Shown here piece after piece: positions 1-11,996 of a stretch of DNA of 64,000 bases (its first letter is position 1; each line of letters begins with the position of its first letter). The notes below the pieces were generated by a model, which saw only the letters and a program-made list of their open reading frames with translations, did no database searches and was not told the DNA's origin. The stretch spans positions 45,180,544 through 45,244,543 of the forward strand of contig CM039505.1 of the NCBI GenBank assembly GCA_022432975.1, in the 5' to 3' direction. Source of the stretch: Begonia masoniana (lineage: Eukaryota; Streptophyta; Magnoliopsida; Cucurbitales; Begoniaceae). The position numbers and the translations under genes are program-made.

Positions 1-96
1 AGTTGGATTTATTGACGAAATAAGAAATTCGAATGGTTAAAAACGAGAGAGAAAAACGGTATATTAATGTTTTAAATTGGAATTAATGTATTATTA

Positions 97-128
97 TTAG
101 GTTATTATTATTATTATTATTATTAATA
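97..128. repeat. (ATT)n microsatellite in LTR D
   Basis: ATT/TTA trinucleotide run. A longer run sits at the equivalent place in the related LTR (23325-23358), so it is a feature of the family rather than a local accident. Confidence 0.8.
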
Positions 129-995
129 ATTAAATAAAATATAACGAACGACAGATTCATTCTGTCGTTCGCTATTGTTCGAACCCGAACGACGACGAGC
201 TCGAGCCCGACGCCGAGCGAGAGAAGGGAGAACGGCGAGCCTCCGACCGCCGATTCTTCGACGATTCCGGCCAGACGACGGCGGAGAAGCGCGGGCAAGC
301 GTTTCCGGCCATCCTCGCGCACAAACCGAACGGTATGGCTCGGTTCTCCCTGTTTTCGGTTCTGTTGAAGGCCGGGATTGCCGAGCTCGATTGAGCTCCG
401 ATCTCCGGCCATTTTTGGCTGGCCTCGGCGTCATATGATCGGGCTTAGGCCGGCGAAGGTTGCTTGGCCGCGGAATGCCCGAATTGGGCGAGAAACAGGG
501 AATGCCCGATTTTGGGCATTTCGGTTTTGGTGAGTGTAGCTTCGATTTTGGTTAGATTATTCTAATTGAGGGTATGTGTGATTGATTCGTGAAGAATTGG
601 ATGGAATTCGATGAAAAACGAAAAAAGGGAAATTTTCGGGTTAGGGGCAGTTTCGGGTTTTCTGGCATTTGACCTATTTACGGTCGATTGTTTTAAAATT
701 ACTTTTGGCAGGTTAAAATAGGTTATTAGAGGAGCGCGTGGCCGCTGGAATCGTTCGATTCCGATAACCGACGCAAAAGTTATGTGCGTTCGAAGTTTCG
801 GGTCGGTTTTTACCGAACCCAAATTAGTGGCCGTTTAGTTAGATTTTAGTTGGATTAAAGATTTAGGAAATTGCTTTAGTTAAGGTTTTGTTAATTTGGA
901 CGTTTAGAAGCTTAAATTAGTTTTGACGTCAATGTTGTGTTTTGCCTCAGACAAACAACGCTCGTAGACGGAGCTCGGCGTGCTACGGACGACAG

Positions 996-1578
996 GTAAG
1001 TCTCCGCGACTTGTTTGGCCGATTGGCCTACACCATATGATCTTATGTTGTTCGAGGAATTGGAGAATTGTTTGTTTAAATGCTTTGGTTGGGTAGTTAG
1101 GATTAGTTCTTTTGTAAGGTTATGCTTGAGTGTCTTGATGGTACGTATGATAGTTTGTATGTTTATGTTTTAAGTCTGTTTATAGCATTGTATCTGTTCA
1201 TGCATCATGTTTCTGAAAAGCACGAAAAAGGAAATTTCCATGCATGTTTTATGAAAAGGAAAAAGGTTAATGAAAATGTAAGAATGAATGAAATCTGTTT
1301 CGGCGGTGGTGGTGGTTCAGACATGGCTGCTTGGGGAGCATGTTTTCCCCCCGGTTAGATACGAGGGGCTATCCAATCGCGGGATGTGCCGTTCCTATCT
1401 AGCGAGAGTGAGGCCACGGTAAAGTAAAGTATAAGTATAAGTATAAGTAATGAAACGAAATGAAATGAATAGCGAAAAGGTAGGAAGCATGTTTTTTTTA
1501 CAAACGGCACGCATAGCATGCATTGCATCCACGTAGACTTACTGAGCCTTAAGCTCACGACTTATGTTTATGGTGTAG
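996..1578 (+). other. Putative leader intron in LTR D
   Basis: Donor ACAG|GTAAGT at 992-1001 and acceptor GGTGTAG|GTGA ending at 1578. CCTACACCAT at 1027-1036 is the exact reverse complement of ATGGTGTAGG at 1570-1579, which includes the acceptor. CTTACTGAG lies about 40 bases before the acceptor, where a branch point would be. Splicing itself is inferred. Confidence 0.45.
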
Positions 1579-2229
1579 GTGACCTCTACACAGGTGAGGA
1601 TGAGATCCCTCCACCCGAGGCATGATCGGTTGATGGATGATGGCCGTGGGAGTGCGCTGAGTGGTCGAGGCGCGTTTTGACCCGTGGGGATGTAGGTATA
1701 TGATTTGGGGACTTGATATGAAATGTATAGTTTGTCATATTAGGATGTTTGGGTTATTCTGGATAGAAATATGTAAGTGATAGGTGTAGGCTGTGGTAAA
1801 TATTGTTGAATTGCTATGGATAACGAAACTGTTTTGAATTTACAACTTTCTGGAACTGCTTGGGACTTTCTTTTTAAACAGGAGGAATGTTTGGTTTTTA
1901 AATGGATCCATGCAGTTCGGTTTCTTGGAAAATGTGTTTTGTTTACTTATGTCTCGAGTCGTTCTGAGTGAGATTATGGAGGATGTATGAGCGTCAAGAG
2001 ATTTGGTGTTGAACTGTATAATTGAGATGTAGATAAGAAATGATATTGTCAGGATGTGATGAATTGATGAGTTGAGGAATGATAGAAGGTTGAGTGGTTT
2101 TATGTAAACTGTTTTTATATGATAAATGAATTTTCTTTAAAGGTTTTCGAGAATGTTTTTAATTGGTTTAGAGGCTTAAAAAGGAAAATTTTATACGGGA
2201 AAAATAGGTACAGTTTTAGGGGTGTTACA

Positions 2230-5200
2230 GTAATTAACCCTGTGCAGGAATTTAGTACAATGGCCAGACGCCCAGGGAGACCTAGAGTGCCAAGAGAAAT
2301 GCCAAATGTGAGAGAGGAGGAGGAGCCTAGTGTGATTAGGCAGCTGACGGATTTAGTGCGTCAGCAAACTGATCTAGTGCGACAACAGTCTGACCAACTA
2401 GGAGTACTATTGAACCGAGAGGTGCAAGGAAGTGCCAACTCGGGTTCTAGCAATGAACATTCTGGAGATAGATTTCGGAGACTAAAACCACCCACGTTTG
2501 ATGGACAGTCATCTGATCCAATTGTTGCTGATGGATGGCTTAGAAAGATTGAGAGTATGTTTAGGTGTGCCAACATCGGAGAAGGAGACAAGGTCACGTT
2601 GGCAACATTCCACTTGGCTGGTGAAGCTCAACTCTGGTGGGAAACAATAGAGACCACCACTGATGTTATGGCGATGCCTTGGTCACAATTCAAGGACGTC
2701 TTCTATGAGAAGTATTTTAACAGCACAGTCCAAACCACGAAGAAATTGGAGTTTCTAAACTTGAAGCAAACAGGGTCTGTGGCCGAGTACAGTAGACAAT
2801 TTGAGTCCTTGTCCAGGTTTGCTGGACATTTTGCTCACAAGGAAGAGGATAAAGTGTTTAAATTTATGCATGGACTGAAGCCAGAAATCTACCGAGGGGT
2901 TAAATTTTGTGGTATTAAAGGCTTGACATTCAGCGAGGTTGTGTCCACTGCTCTAGAAGTGGAAGAAGCTGAAAGGAAGTGTGCTTGACCAAAGGAGGTC
3001 CCACAAAGGTTTAACCAGCCACACCAACTAAGAGGAACGAAAAGGCCAAGTGAAGGCCAGAATAGCCAAGGAGCAGGAGGGAAGGTACAGAATGTCAGGA
3101 AATTTCCCCAGTGTCCTAAGTGTTTGAAGAACCACCTGGGGGAATGCAGGCTGGGCTTTGGGAAGTGTTTCAACTGTGAAGAGGTTGGACACACGTTCAA
3201 GGAATGCTCGAAGCCTAGAATCACCAGATGCTACAATTGTAACAAGGTCGGCCACATTAGCAGAGACTGTCCAGTTCCTAAGAATGGCCCTGCTATGATT
3301 AAACCCAGAACATTCTCCATGACGGAGTCGGGTGAGGAACAGCCCGCTGTTGTGTCAGGTACTATATTGATTAACTCTGTGCCTGCTTTTACTTTAATAG
3401 ATTCTGGTGCGACGCATTCATTCATAGCATCTGCATTTGCTATTAAGCTAGATGTACAGTTTACCCCTTCAATGCATGTGTTTAGTGTTGCATTACCTTC
3501 CGGTGAACGCATGCACTCTAACCAGGTGATGTTTGACAGTGTCGTGTTAGTAGGGAACGTAAGTCTACCTGCTGATCTTATAATTATGGATATATTAGGA
3601 TTTGATGTAATCCTAGGTATGGACTGGTTGTTTAAACACCACGCCACAATTGATTGTAGAACTGGAATAGTTAGCTTTCAACCCCCTGGTAATTTGAAAC
3701 ATACCTTTCAAGCTTCATAGAAGAGCAAGGAAATGTCTGTGATGACTTCTATTAACACTAGATCTTCCCTGTGTGGAGAGTATTTGTGCTTCTTAGCTAG
3801 CGTTGTAGACACACAGCTTGTAGGAAAAGCAAATCCTCAAAATGTCTTAATTGTCCAAGACTTCCCCGAAGTATTTTTAAATGACCTTCCTGGTTTACCA
3901 CCAGGTAGGGAAATTGAATTTGTTGTAGATGTTTACCCCGGAGCCGAGCCTGTGTCTAAAAATCCTTATAGATTAGCTCCAACCGAACTTAAGGAATTAA
4001 AGAAGCAGTTGGAGGATCTAGTAGAGAAAGGGTTCATACGCCCCAGCTTTTCACCGTGGGGTGCACCTATCCTTTTTGTCAAAAAGAAAGATGGATCGAT
4101 GCGTATGTGCATTGATTATAGAGAATTGAATAAGTTAACTGTCAAGAACAAGTATCCATTACCAAGGATTGATGATTTATTTGACCAACTTAATGGTGCA
4201 AGAGTTTTCTCTAAGATTGACCTTAGGTCCGGTTATTATCAGTTCAAGGTTAAATCTGAAGATATCCCAAAGACTGCCTTTCACACAAGGTATGGACATT
4301 ATGAGTTTTTGGTTATGTCCTTTGGATTGACAAATGCACCAGCTGCCTTTATGGATCTTATGAATAAGGTGTTTCATGAATACCTAGATAAATTTGTCAT
4401 AGTGTTCATTGATGATATTCTGATCTATTCCCGTACTAAAGATGAGCATGCTAGGCACCTGACCTTGGTGTTGGAAGTATTAAAACAGCACCAACTTTAC
4501 GCCAAGTTTTCTAAATGTTAATTTTGGTTGGACCAAGTTCACTTTTTAGAACATGTTATCTCTGGGGATGAGATATCTGTTGATCCAGCTAAGGTTTAGG
4601 CAGTTAAAGAATGGCCCCAGCCAAGAAATGCTACAGATATCAAGAGTTTTCTTGGACTTGGTGGGTATTATAGAAAGTTCATTGAAGGATTTTTGAAGAT
4701 TGCTACACCTCTTACTAAGCTAACAAGGAAAAATGTGAAGTATATATGGACTGATGAATGTGAGCATAGTTTCCAGACCTTGAAACAGAAACTGACCAAT
4801 GCTCCAATTTTAACCCTTCCAATTGAAGATGATAAGTTTAGTATTTATTGTGATGCTTCCAAAATTGGTCTTGGTTGTGTGTTAATGCAGAATGGAAAAG
4901 TGATAGCTTATTCCTCTAGACAGTTGAAAACACATGAGAAGAACTATCCTACACACGACTTAGAATTAGCTGCAGTGGTTTTTGCACTTAAAATTTGGAG
5001 GCATTACCTGTATGGATAATCTTGTGAGATATTTTCAGATCATAAGAGCCTGAAGTATATTTTCACACAGAAGGAACTAAACATGAGGCAGCGTCGATGG
5101 TTGGAATTTGTCAAGGATTATGATTTTGAGATAAAATACCATCCCAGTAAAGCAAATGTTGTGGCAGATGCTTTGAGTAGAGTAACAACATCAACCCCAT

Positions 5201-6769
5201 CTATGATTTTTGATATGTCATTAGCCTTAGAGTCAGAATTCTAGAGGTTTAATCTAGAAGCTGTATCTAGTGTATCAGCTATACTCTCAGCCATAACCTT
5301 AAAGCCTACTATTCTGGAGAAAATAAAGGAAACTCAGGCAAATGATGTGGAATGCAACAAGTACAAATTAAGCATAGGATCTACTGTTAATTTGGATTTC
5401 AACAATTCCATTGAAGGGATCCTTAAATTTAGAAATAGGTGGTTTGTTCCTGCTGTTAAAGAACTTCGAGATGACATTCTTTCAGAAGCACATTTTTCCA
5501 AGTTCACTGTTCACCCTGGGAGTACAAAGATGTACAAGAACCTTAGACAACATTATTGGTGGCCAGGTATGAAAAGAAGTGTGGCGGAGTATGTGTGATC
5601 ATGTCTGATCTGCCAGCAAGTCAAAGATGAACATCATAGACCTGCAGGAGCATTACAACCCTTACCAGTTTCCAAATGGAAATGGGAACAAATAACGATG
5701 GATTTTGTTATAGGATTGCCTAGAACAGTAAAGGGACACGATGCAATTTGGGTGATAGTTGACCGACTAACCAAATAAGCTCACTTCCTACCGATAAAGG
5801 TGACTTACTCGATGGATCAGCTTGCTGAGTTGTATGTGCACGAAGTTGTTAGACTACATGGAGTTCCAAGTTCTATAGTTTCAGACCGAGACTCTAGATT
5901 TACATCCAAGTTTTGGAAGAATTTGCACGAGGCTATGGGCACGCAGCTTAGTTTTAGCACAGCTTTTTACCCTCAGACAGATGGACAGTCTGAAAGGACC
6001 ATTCAAACATTAGAGGATATGCTTCATGCATGCACATTGGATTTTCAAGGTTCCTGGAGCAAGTACCTATCCTTAGTAGAATTCTCTTATAATAACAGTT
6101 TCCAGGTAACAATAGGAATGGCACCTTATAAAGCATTGTATGGAGGAAAGTGCAGATCTCCTTTGTACTGAGATGAGGTTGGTGAAGCACAGTTGCTTGG
6201 CCCTGACATTATGCAACAAACTGTTGAGAAGGTTGCCCTCATCCGACAGAGAATTTTGGCAGCTCAGAGCCAACAGAAAAGCTATGCAGATTGCAGGCGT
6301 AGAGAATTGGAATTTGAGATAGGTGATGAAGTTTTTCTCAAGGTGTCACCATTCAAAGGAGTTGTCAGATTTGGGAAGAGAGGCGAGTTGAACCCCAGAT
6401 TTATTGGACCGTTCACTAAAGAGTTGGGAAAGCAGCCTATCAGTTGCAGTTACCGGCTTCTATGGAAGGGATACATAGTGTGTTCCATGTTTCTATGTTG
6501 AAGAAATGCATAAGGGATCCATATCAAATTGTGGAACAGCAGAACATCGAAATTCATCCAACACTTACTTATGAGGAGAAACCAGTAAAGATCTTAGACT
6601 ATGCGGTTAAAGTATTGCGCAACAAAGAGGTTCCTCTGGTGAAGGTCTTGTGGCACAACCAAAACTTAGAGGAGACAACTTGGGAGCGCCAACAAGACAT
6701 GATGGACCAATATCTAGAATTATTCAGGTACTGAATTTTGAGGACAAAATTCTTTTAAGGAGGGTAAGT
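2230..6769 (+). pseudogene. Element A gag-pol, Tekay/Del-like Ty3/gypsy, dead
   Basis: The polyprotein starts at the ATG at 2261 (MARRPGRPR; an upstream in-frame ATG at 2119 lies in the LTR and is not the likely start). In order I see a gag domain, two CCHC knuckles (CFNCEEVGHTFKEC and CYNCNKVGHISRDC, about 3157-3276), an aspartic protease motif (LIDSGATHSF, near 3400), reverse transcriptase with FIDDILIYS near 4408, RNase H ([10 protein letters not shown]), integrase zinc and catalytic regions (5480-6170) and a chromodomain-like tail (ETTWERQQD). The frame is almost continuous but has nine premature stops, at 2986, 3718, 4519, 4597, 5017, 5242, 5596, 5776 and 6169, and a frameshift near 6430. 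It ends at 6734. No full protein can be made. Domain order and the chromodomain place it in the Tekay/Del clade of chromoviruses. Confidence 0.93.
6757..6769 (+). other. Polypurine tract of element A
   Basis: Purine-rich aaggagggtaag lies directly before the TGTAACACCC start of the 3' LTR. It is the expected plus-strand primer site. Confidence 0.75.
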
Positions 6770-6902
6770 TGTAACACCCGGTTTCTATTAACTGATTTAC
6801 CTTTTCCATTTTAGAAAATTGAAATTTGAGTGATTTAGTGATTAGGTTAATAAGTGAATGAGTAAGGATAAAATGGTAAATTAAAATTTATTGTGGATAA
6901 CG

Positions 6903-6910
6903 TATTTAAG
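6903..6910 (+). promoter_or_regulatory. TATA-like box of element A LTR
   Basis: TATTTAAG after ggataacg is conserved in every LTR of this family (also near 12130 and 49618, and on the minus strand near 16935 and 21015). It is followed by a conserved tagccgccac block about 30 bases on. It is the best candidate core promoter. Confidence 0.5.
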
Positions 6911-7295
6911 GAAAGGTTTAATGAGGTTTAGCCGCCACTGTTCCTCCATTTTCTTTCTCGGTATTCAGCTCAAGCTCATCAGAGCTCCAGGCGATTTTTC
7001 CCTCCGATCTCCATTTCCTCAAACTAGGTAAGTTTTCCCTTCGTTTTCTCGAGATTTAGTGGCTAGATAGCAGAGAGAGTGCAATGAGTGTATTTTTGAG
7101 AATGCTGTGAGTGAGTTGAGTTCGGGTTAGTGTTGAATCGAGAATGTGCGATGATCCGAACTTCTAAACTAGCTCCTTAGGTTTGTGAATGGTGTAGGAT
7201 GAGGTTTAGTGAAGATCTGAATGGTATTTTGTTTATGACATTAGGTGAACAGGGCTTCCAAAGTAGTTGAAACCGAGCGATTTCCAGGAGACCAG

Positions 7296-7801
7296 GTAAG
7301 TAAAGTTTGCTTGCGCCTTCGGGCCTACATCACAAAACATTAGGAATATGTTTATTTGAATGTGTCCGTATGTTATGCATCATGTTTTAAAAGTATAAAT
7401 TTGAATGCATGTTGGCATGGTAAGGAATGAACATAACGAAACAGCTATGCGAAACAGATTTACTGTTAAGGGAATTAATCCGCCCCTTAATGAGACAGTG
7501 GATATTTAGACTTTGGGAAATTTGATCCACTTCCCATCGAACAGGGGGATCGAAAACAGCTATGTGAATCAGATTACTGTTAAGAGAATTAATCCGCCCC
7601 TTAATGAGTCAGTGGATATTTATACTTTGGGAGAGTTGATCCAACTCCCAATTTCACAGGGGGATCTGAACAGAAACGATGAATGAACAACTGAGATGAG
7701 AAAGTAGAAATTGCATGTTTAGGAATTCAGATATCAGCATTTCATTTCATTACTGCTTTACTTACTTAGCATTAGGCTAATAGATGAGTTTTGTAATGTA
7801 G
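7296..7801 (+). other. Putative leader intron in element A LTR
   Basis: Donor CCAG|GTAAGT (7292-7301) and acceptor ATGTAG|GTGA. CCTACATCACAAAA (7324-7337) pairs with TTTTGTAATGTAGG (7789-7802) with one mismatch, bringing the two ends together. CTTACTTAG lies about 40 bases before the acceptor. No splicing evidence can be read from DNA alone. Confidence 0.45.
7455..7675 (+). repeat. Hairpin doublet, two ~105-bp units
   Basis: Two near-copies of a unit holding TTAAGGG...CCCTTAA (7466-7490; imperfect in the second copy at 7580-7604) and a second stem of the type TGGGAA...TTCCCA next to gatcc. The same doublet recurs in the LTRs at 11997, 14847, 18980, 21178 and 49465. Confidence 0.7.
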
Positions 7802-8185
7802 GTGAAGAAGTGACTGCAGGTGTGTTTACTGAGTTTGCTGAAGAATAGGTGAAGTTGGAGGAGCACTTTTCTGCCTCGATTTGGTATACTGATGAGGCGG
7901 ATTAACTGGTGTCTGAAGAAGTGAAGATTCAGTGAGCTATGATTTGATTTAAGTATGTTGAGTTTTCTAATGACAAAAGTGATTTTAATGTTTTCGAATA
8001 CATTCCCTTCAGACTTTCTGATAAAAGTACTCTGTTGGCTTTAACACTTGTTTGTGAGTGAAGTCTTAGTAGTTATTTGATGTTTTGATACCCTTAGGAA
8101 TTTCTCCTCTGCCAAAGAAAACGTGATTTAAATGTAGTTGGAGTTTATCATCTTCAAAGTTATGTCGAGGATACAGATGTTTGTC

Positions 8186-9238
8186 GTCACCGGTGGATGT
8201 GAGGTTAGTCGATCGGATGAAGGAAGTCATTCGGCTGACGTCACCGGTGGATGTGAGGTTAGTCGATCGGATGAAGGAAGTCATTCGGCTGACGTCACCG
8301 GTGGATGTGAGGTTAGTCGATCGGATGAAGGAAGTCATTCGGCTGACGTCACCGGTGGATGTGAGGTTAGTCGATCGGATGAAGGAAGTCATTCGGCTGA
8401 CGTCACCGGTGGATGTGAGGTTAGTCGATCGGATGAAGGAAGTCATTCGGCTGACGTCACCGGTGGATGTGAGGTTAGTCGATCGGATGAAGGAAGTCAT
8501 TCGGCTGACGTCACCGGTGGATGTGAGGTTAGTCGATCGGATGAAGGAAGTCATTCGGCTGACGTCACCGGTGGATGTGAGGTTAGTCGATCGGATGAAG
8601 GAAGTCATTCGGCTGACGTCACCGGTGGATGTGAGGTTAGTCGATCGGATGAAGGAAGTCATTCGGCTGACGTCACCGGTGGATGTGAGGTTAGTCGATC
8701 GGATGAAGGAAGTCATTCGGCTGACGTCACCGGTGGATGTGAGGTTAGTCGATCGGATGAAGGAAGTCATTCGGCTGACGTCACCGGTGGATGTGAGGTT
8801 AGTCGATCGGATGAAGGAAGTCATTCGGCTGACGTCACCGGTGGATGTGAGGTTAGTCGATCGGATGAAGGAAGTCATTCGGCTGACGTCACCGGTGGAT
8901 GTGAGGTTAGTCGATCGGATGAAGGAAGTCATTCGGCTGACGTCACCGGTGGATGTGAGGTTAGTCGATCGGATGAAGGAAGTCATTCGGCTGACGTCAC
9001 CGGTGGATGTGAGGTTAGTCGATCGGATGAAGGAAGTCATTCGGCTGACGTCACCGGTGGATGTGAGGTTAGTCGATCGGATGAAGGAAGTCATTCGGCT
9101 GACGTCACCGGTGGATGTGAGGTTAGTCGATCGGATGAAGGAAGTCATTCGGCTGACGTCACCGGTGGATGTGAGGTTAGTCGATGTGAGGTTAGTCGAT
9201 CGGATGAAGGAAATCATCCGGCTGACGTCACCGGATGA
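8186..9238 (+). repeat. 54-bp tandem array with TGACGTCA in each unit
   Basis: Eighteen units that look identical (8186-9157), followed by one variant unit that contains a 15-bp internal duplication (gatgtgaggttagtc twice). Each unit carries TGACGTCACCGGTG, in which the palindrome TGACGTCA overlaps the palindrome CACCGGTG, and CGATCG. Nineteen TGACGTCA sites lie between 8236 and 9230. Because 54 is a multiple of three, long open frames appear on both strands (366-383 codons); I regard them as by-products. Confidence 0.97.
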
Positions 9239-9570
9239 TGTAGTAGAAGTCTTGTCGTTTAGTGATCGGTGGATGTCGTGCGTTAAGCTTACCGGATGAT
9301 GTAGTAGAAATCTTGTCGTTTAGTGATCGGTGGATGTCGTGCGTTAAGCTTGCCAGATGATGTAGTTGAAGTTTTTGTCGTTTAGTCACCGGTCAATGTA
9401 TTCTGTTTGTTTTGCTTTGTGAGTAAATTCTTTTGTCGTCTTGTGATCGGTAGAGGCTGGATGAACGAATCATCCAGCTGACGTCATCGGTAGATGTAGT
9501 GGCGAAACTTGTCGCTTTGCGATCGACTGAGGCTGGAAGAATGATCCTCTGGCTGACGTCATCGGTAGAG
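9239..9570 (+). repeat. Degenerate array units
   Basis: Diverged relatives of the array unit: two copies of a roughly 62-base piece (gtagtagaa..cttgtcgttt..gatcggtgg) and later pieces with ctgacgtcatcggtag. This resembles the unamplified repeat zone in the relatives at 15180-15700 and 19400-19790 (reverse strand), and so probably shows the state before amplification. Confidence 0.7.
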
Positions 9571-9911
9571 ATCCTTCAGTTTTATTTCTGCCCTCTTGTT
9601 GACTTTGTTCAACGGCAGATGAGTTTGACTTTTGCAACTTTCAAAGTGTTTCACGATTTAAACCTTATTTCTTTTGGCCGAATGTTTCCTAATATCTCAA
9701 TGAATTATTCAAACATTGTTCTTTAGTTTTGTTTAACTCTATTTTTGTTCAAATGATTTCCGCTGCAAGTATTTAAACCTTTTGAAGTTTTAGAAAAAAA
9801 AAAAACATCAAGTTCAGACTTTTGAGTAAAATTTTAAATTTAGTCCAAAGTTTCTTAGTTATGTTCGAGATTTGAGTAACGAATCGAGTTATAAAAATTC
9901 GGGGCGTTACA

Positions 9912-11996
9912 AAGAATGCGCCTCTAAAAGAATTTCATTTCTATGTTCAACATTAGCTGGAATAAACCACCTATTCCAAAACTTGAGAATTCCATCAACA
10001 GAACAGTTGAAATCCGACTTATCGGAAGAATCCATGCTTGACTTGTACTTGGTGCATTCAGCATCATTCACTTGAACTTCCCTTATTTTCGCCAAATTAG
10101 TAGGCCTCAAGGATATGGCAGCAAGCATGACGGACACACTGGATACAACTTTCAAATTAAATCTTTGAAACTCTGCCTCTAGGGCTAAGGTATGTCAAGA
10201 ATCAATGCTGAGACTGATGTTGACACTCTACTCAAAGCATCAGCTACTACATTTGCCTTGCCGGGGTGGTATTTGATCTCAAAATCATAGTCCTTGACAA
10301 ACTCTAACCATCTACGTTACCTCATATTTAATTCTTTCTGTGTGAAAATATACTTCAGACTTTTATGGTCCGAAAATATCTCACAAGACTATCCATACAA
10401 GTAATGCCTCCAAATCTTTAGTGCAAAAACCACTACAGCTAATTCTAAGTCGTGTGTAGGGTAATTCTTCTCGTGTGTTTTCAACTGTCTAGAAGCATAG
10501 GCTATTACTTTTCCATCTTGCATCAACACACAACCGAGTCAAACTTTGGAGGCGTCACAATAAATGCTGAACTTTCCATTTTCAACAGGGAGTGTTAATA
10601 TAGGAGCATTGGTCAACTTCTATTTCAAAGTCTGGAAATTGGATTCACATTCCTCTGTCCATGCATACGTAATATTTTTCCTTGTTAACCGAGTGAAGGG
10701 TGTTGCAATCTTCGAGAATCCTTCAATAAAATTCCTGTAATATCCTGCTAATCCAAGGAAACTACGAATATCAGTGGCATTCTTTGGTTGGGGCCATTCC
10801 TTAACTGCTTGAACCTTAGCTGGATCGACAGATATTCCATCATCAGAGATCACATGACCAAGAAAGTGAACTCTGTCCAACCAAAACTCACACTTGGAAA
10901 ACTTAGCATAAAGTTCATGTTGCCTTAGTACTCCCAATACCAGGTTTAAATGTCTTGTATGCTCCTCCTTAGTACGTGAATAGATTAGTATATCATCAAT
11001 AAATACTATGAAAAACTTATCCAAATACTCATGAAACACCCTATTCATAGATCCATGAATGTTGCTGGTGCATTTGTCAATCCAAAAGACATAACCAAAA
11101 ACTCATAATGTCCATACCTTGTGCGAAAGGCAGTCTTAGGAATATCTTCTGATTTGACTTTTAATTGGTAATAACCAGACCTTAGGTCAATCTTAGAGAA
11201 AACACATGCACCTTTAAGCTGGTCGAATAAATCATCAATCCTTGGCAATGGATACTTGTTCTTGATAGTTAACTTATTCAATTCCCGATAATCAACGCAC
11301 ATACGCATTGATCCATCCTTCTTCTTAACAAAAAGAACTGGTGCACCCCATGGTAAAAAGCTTGGGCGTATAAACCTTTTATCCAATAGTTCCTCCAACT
11401 GTTTCTTTAATTCCTTAAGCTCCGTAGGTGCTAACCTATAGGGATTCTTAGATACAGGCTCAGCGCCTGGGTAAACATCTACAATAAACTCAATGTCCCT
11501 ATCTAGCGGCAAGCCAGGAAGGTCATCTAAAAATACTTCTGAAAAGTCTTGGACAACTAAGAAATTTTGAGGGCTCGATTTTCCTACTAGCTGCGTGTCT
11601 AGAACATTGGCCAAGAAGTATAAATACTCTCTGCATAAAGAGGGTCTACAATTCATAGAAGTCATAACCGACATTCTCTTACTCTTCTTCGAGGCTTGAA
11701 AGGTATGCTTCAAACCACCAGGGGGTTGAAAACTAACTACTCCAGTCCTACAATCAATTGTGGCATAATGCTTGAACAACCAATCCATTCCTAAGATTAT
11801 ATCAAATCCCATTATATCCATAATAATGAGATCAGCAGGTAAATTCTTGTTTCCTACTAACACAACACTATCAAACATCACTTGGTTAGAGTCTATGCGT
11901 TCACCAGAGAATAATGCGATGTTAAATACATGCTCAGTAGGGGTAAACTGTACATTTAACTTGACAGCAAACGCAGACGCTATAAATGAGTGTGTT
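9912..11996 (-). pseudogene. Element B pol, left part, Tekay/Del-like
   Basis: Minus-strand pol closely related to element A. It resumes just after the protease motif ([12 protein letters not shown] near 11985), runs through reverse transcriptase (FIDDILIYS near 10990), RNase H and the start of integrase, and stops at 9912 where element A was inserted. Open pieces are 12004-11045, 11048-10620 and 10155-9907, separated by stops and frameshifts, for example between 10620 and 10155. The rest of integrase and the 3' LTR of B should lie left of element A, outside the window. It cannot make a functional protein. Confidence 0.9.

Larger units (their letters stand above)
1..2229 (+). mobile_element. 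LTR of gypsy family D, 5' end outside window
   Basis: This stretch is related over its length to the complete solo LTR at 23103-27063. Shared blocks include the gttattagaggag segment near 722 and 23943, the AGGTAAGT donor near 994, and the Ggtgtaggtg block near 1573. Aligning the two suggests roughly 100-120 bases of the 5' end lie before the window. It ends ttaca at 2229. What follows (gtaattaacc) matches the leader just upstream of gag in element B, so D was inserted between the primer site and gag of element A. The 44-bp array of its relative is absent here. Whether D is solo or the end of a full element cannot be told. Confidence 0.75.
6770..9911 (+). mobile_element. 3' LTR of element A with tandem array
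   Basis: Begins TGTAACACCC after the polypurine tract and ends GGCGTTACA at 9911, where the minus-strand pol of element B begins abruptly. Length is 3142 bp, against about 2.0-2.25 kb for array-free relatives at 49465, 14847 and 18980; the excess is the 54-bp array. Modules in order: TATA-like box, GCCGCC block, splice-donor-like site, paired hairpins, acceptor-like site, array, AT-rich end. The flank aagaa (9912-9916) should be one copy of the TSD; the other lies outside the window. Confidence 0.9.

Noticed and set aside
123..438. Overlapping ORFs at the left edge
   Set aside because: They lie in LTR D; they are arginine/proline-rich because of base composition and overlap on both strands.
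8066..9299. Open frames of 366-383 codons on both strands
   Set aside because: They lie wholly in the 54-bp array; a unit divisible by three keeps any stop-free frame open. No start context, no composition of a real protein, and three overlapping frames are open at once.
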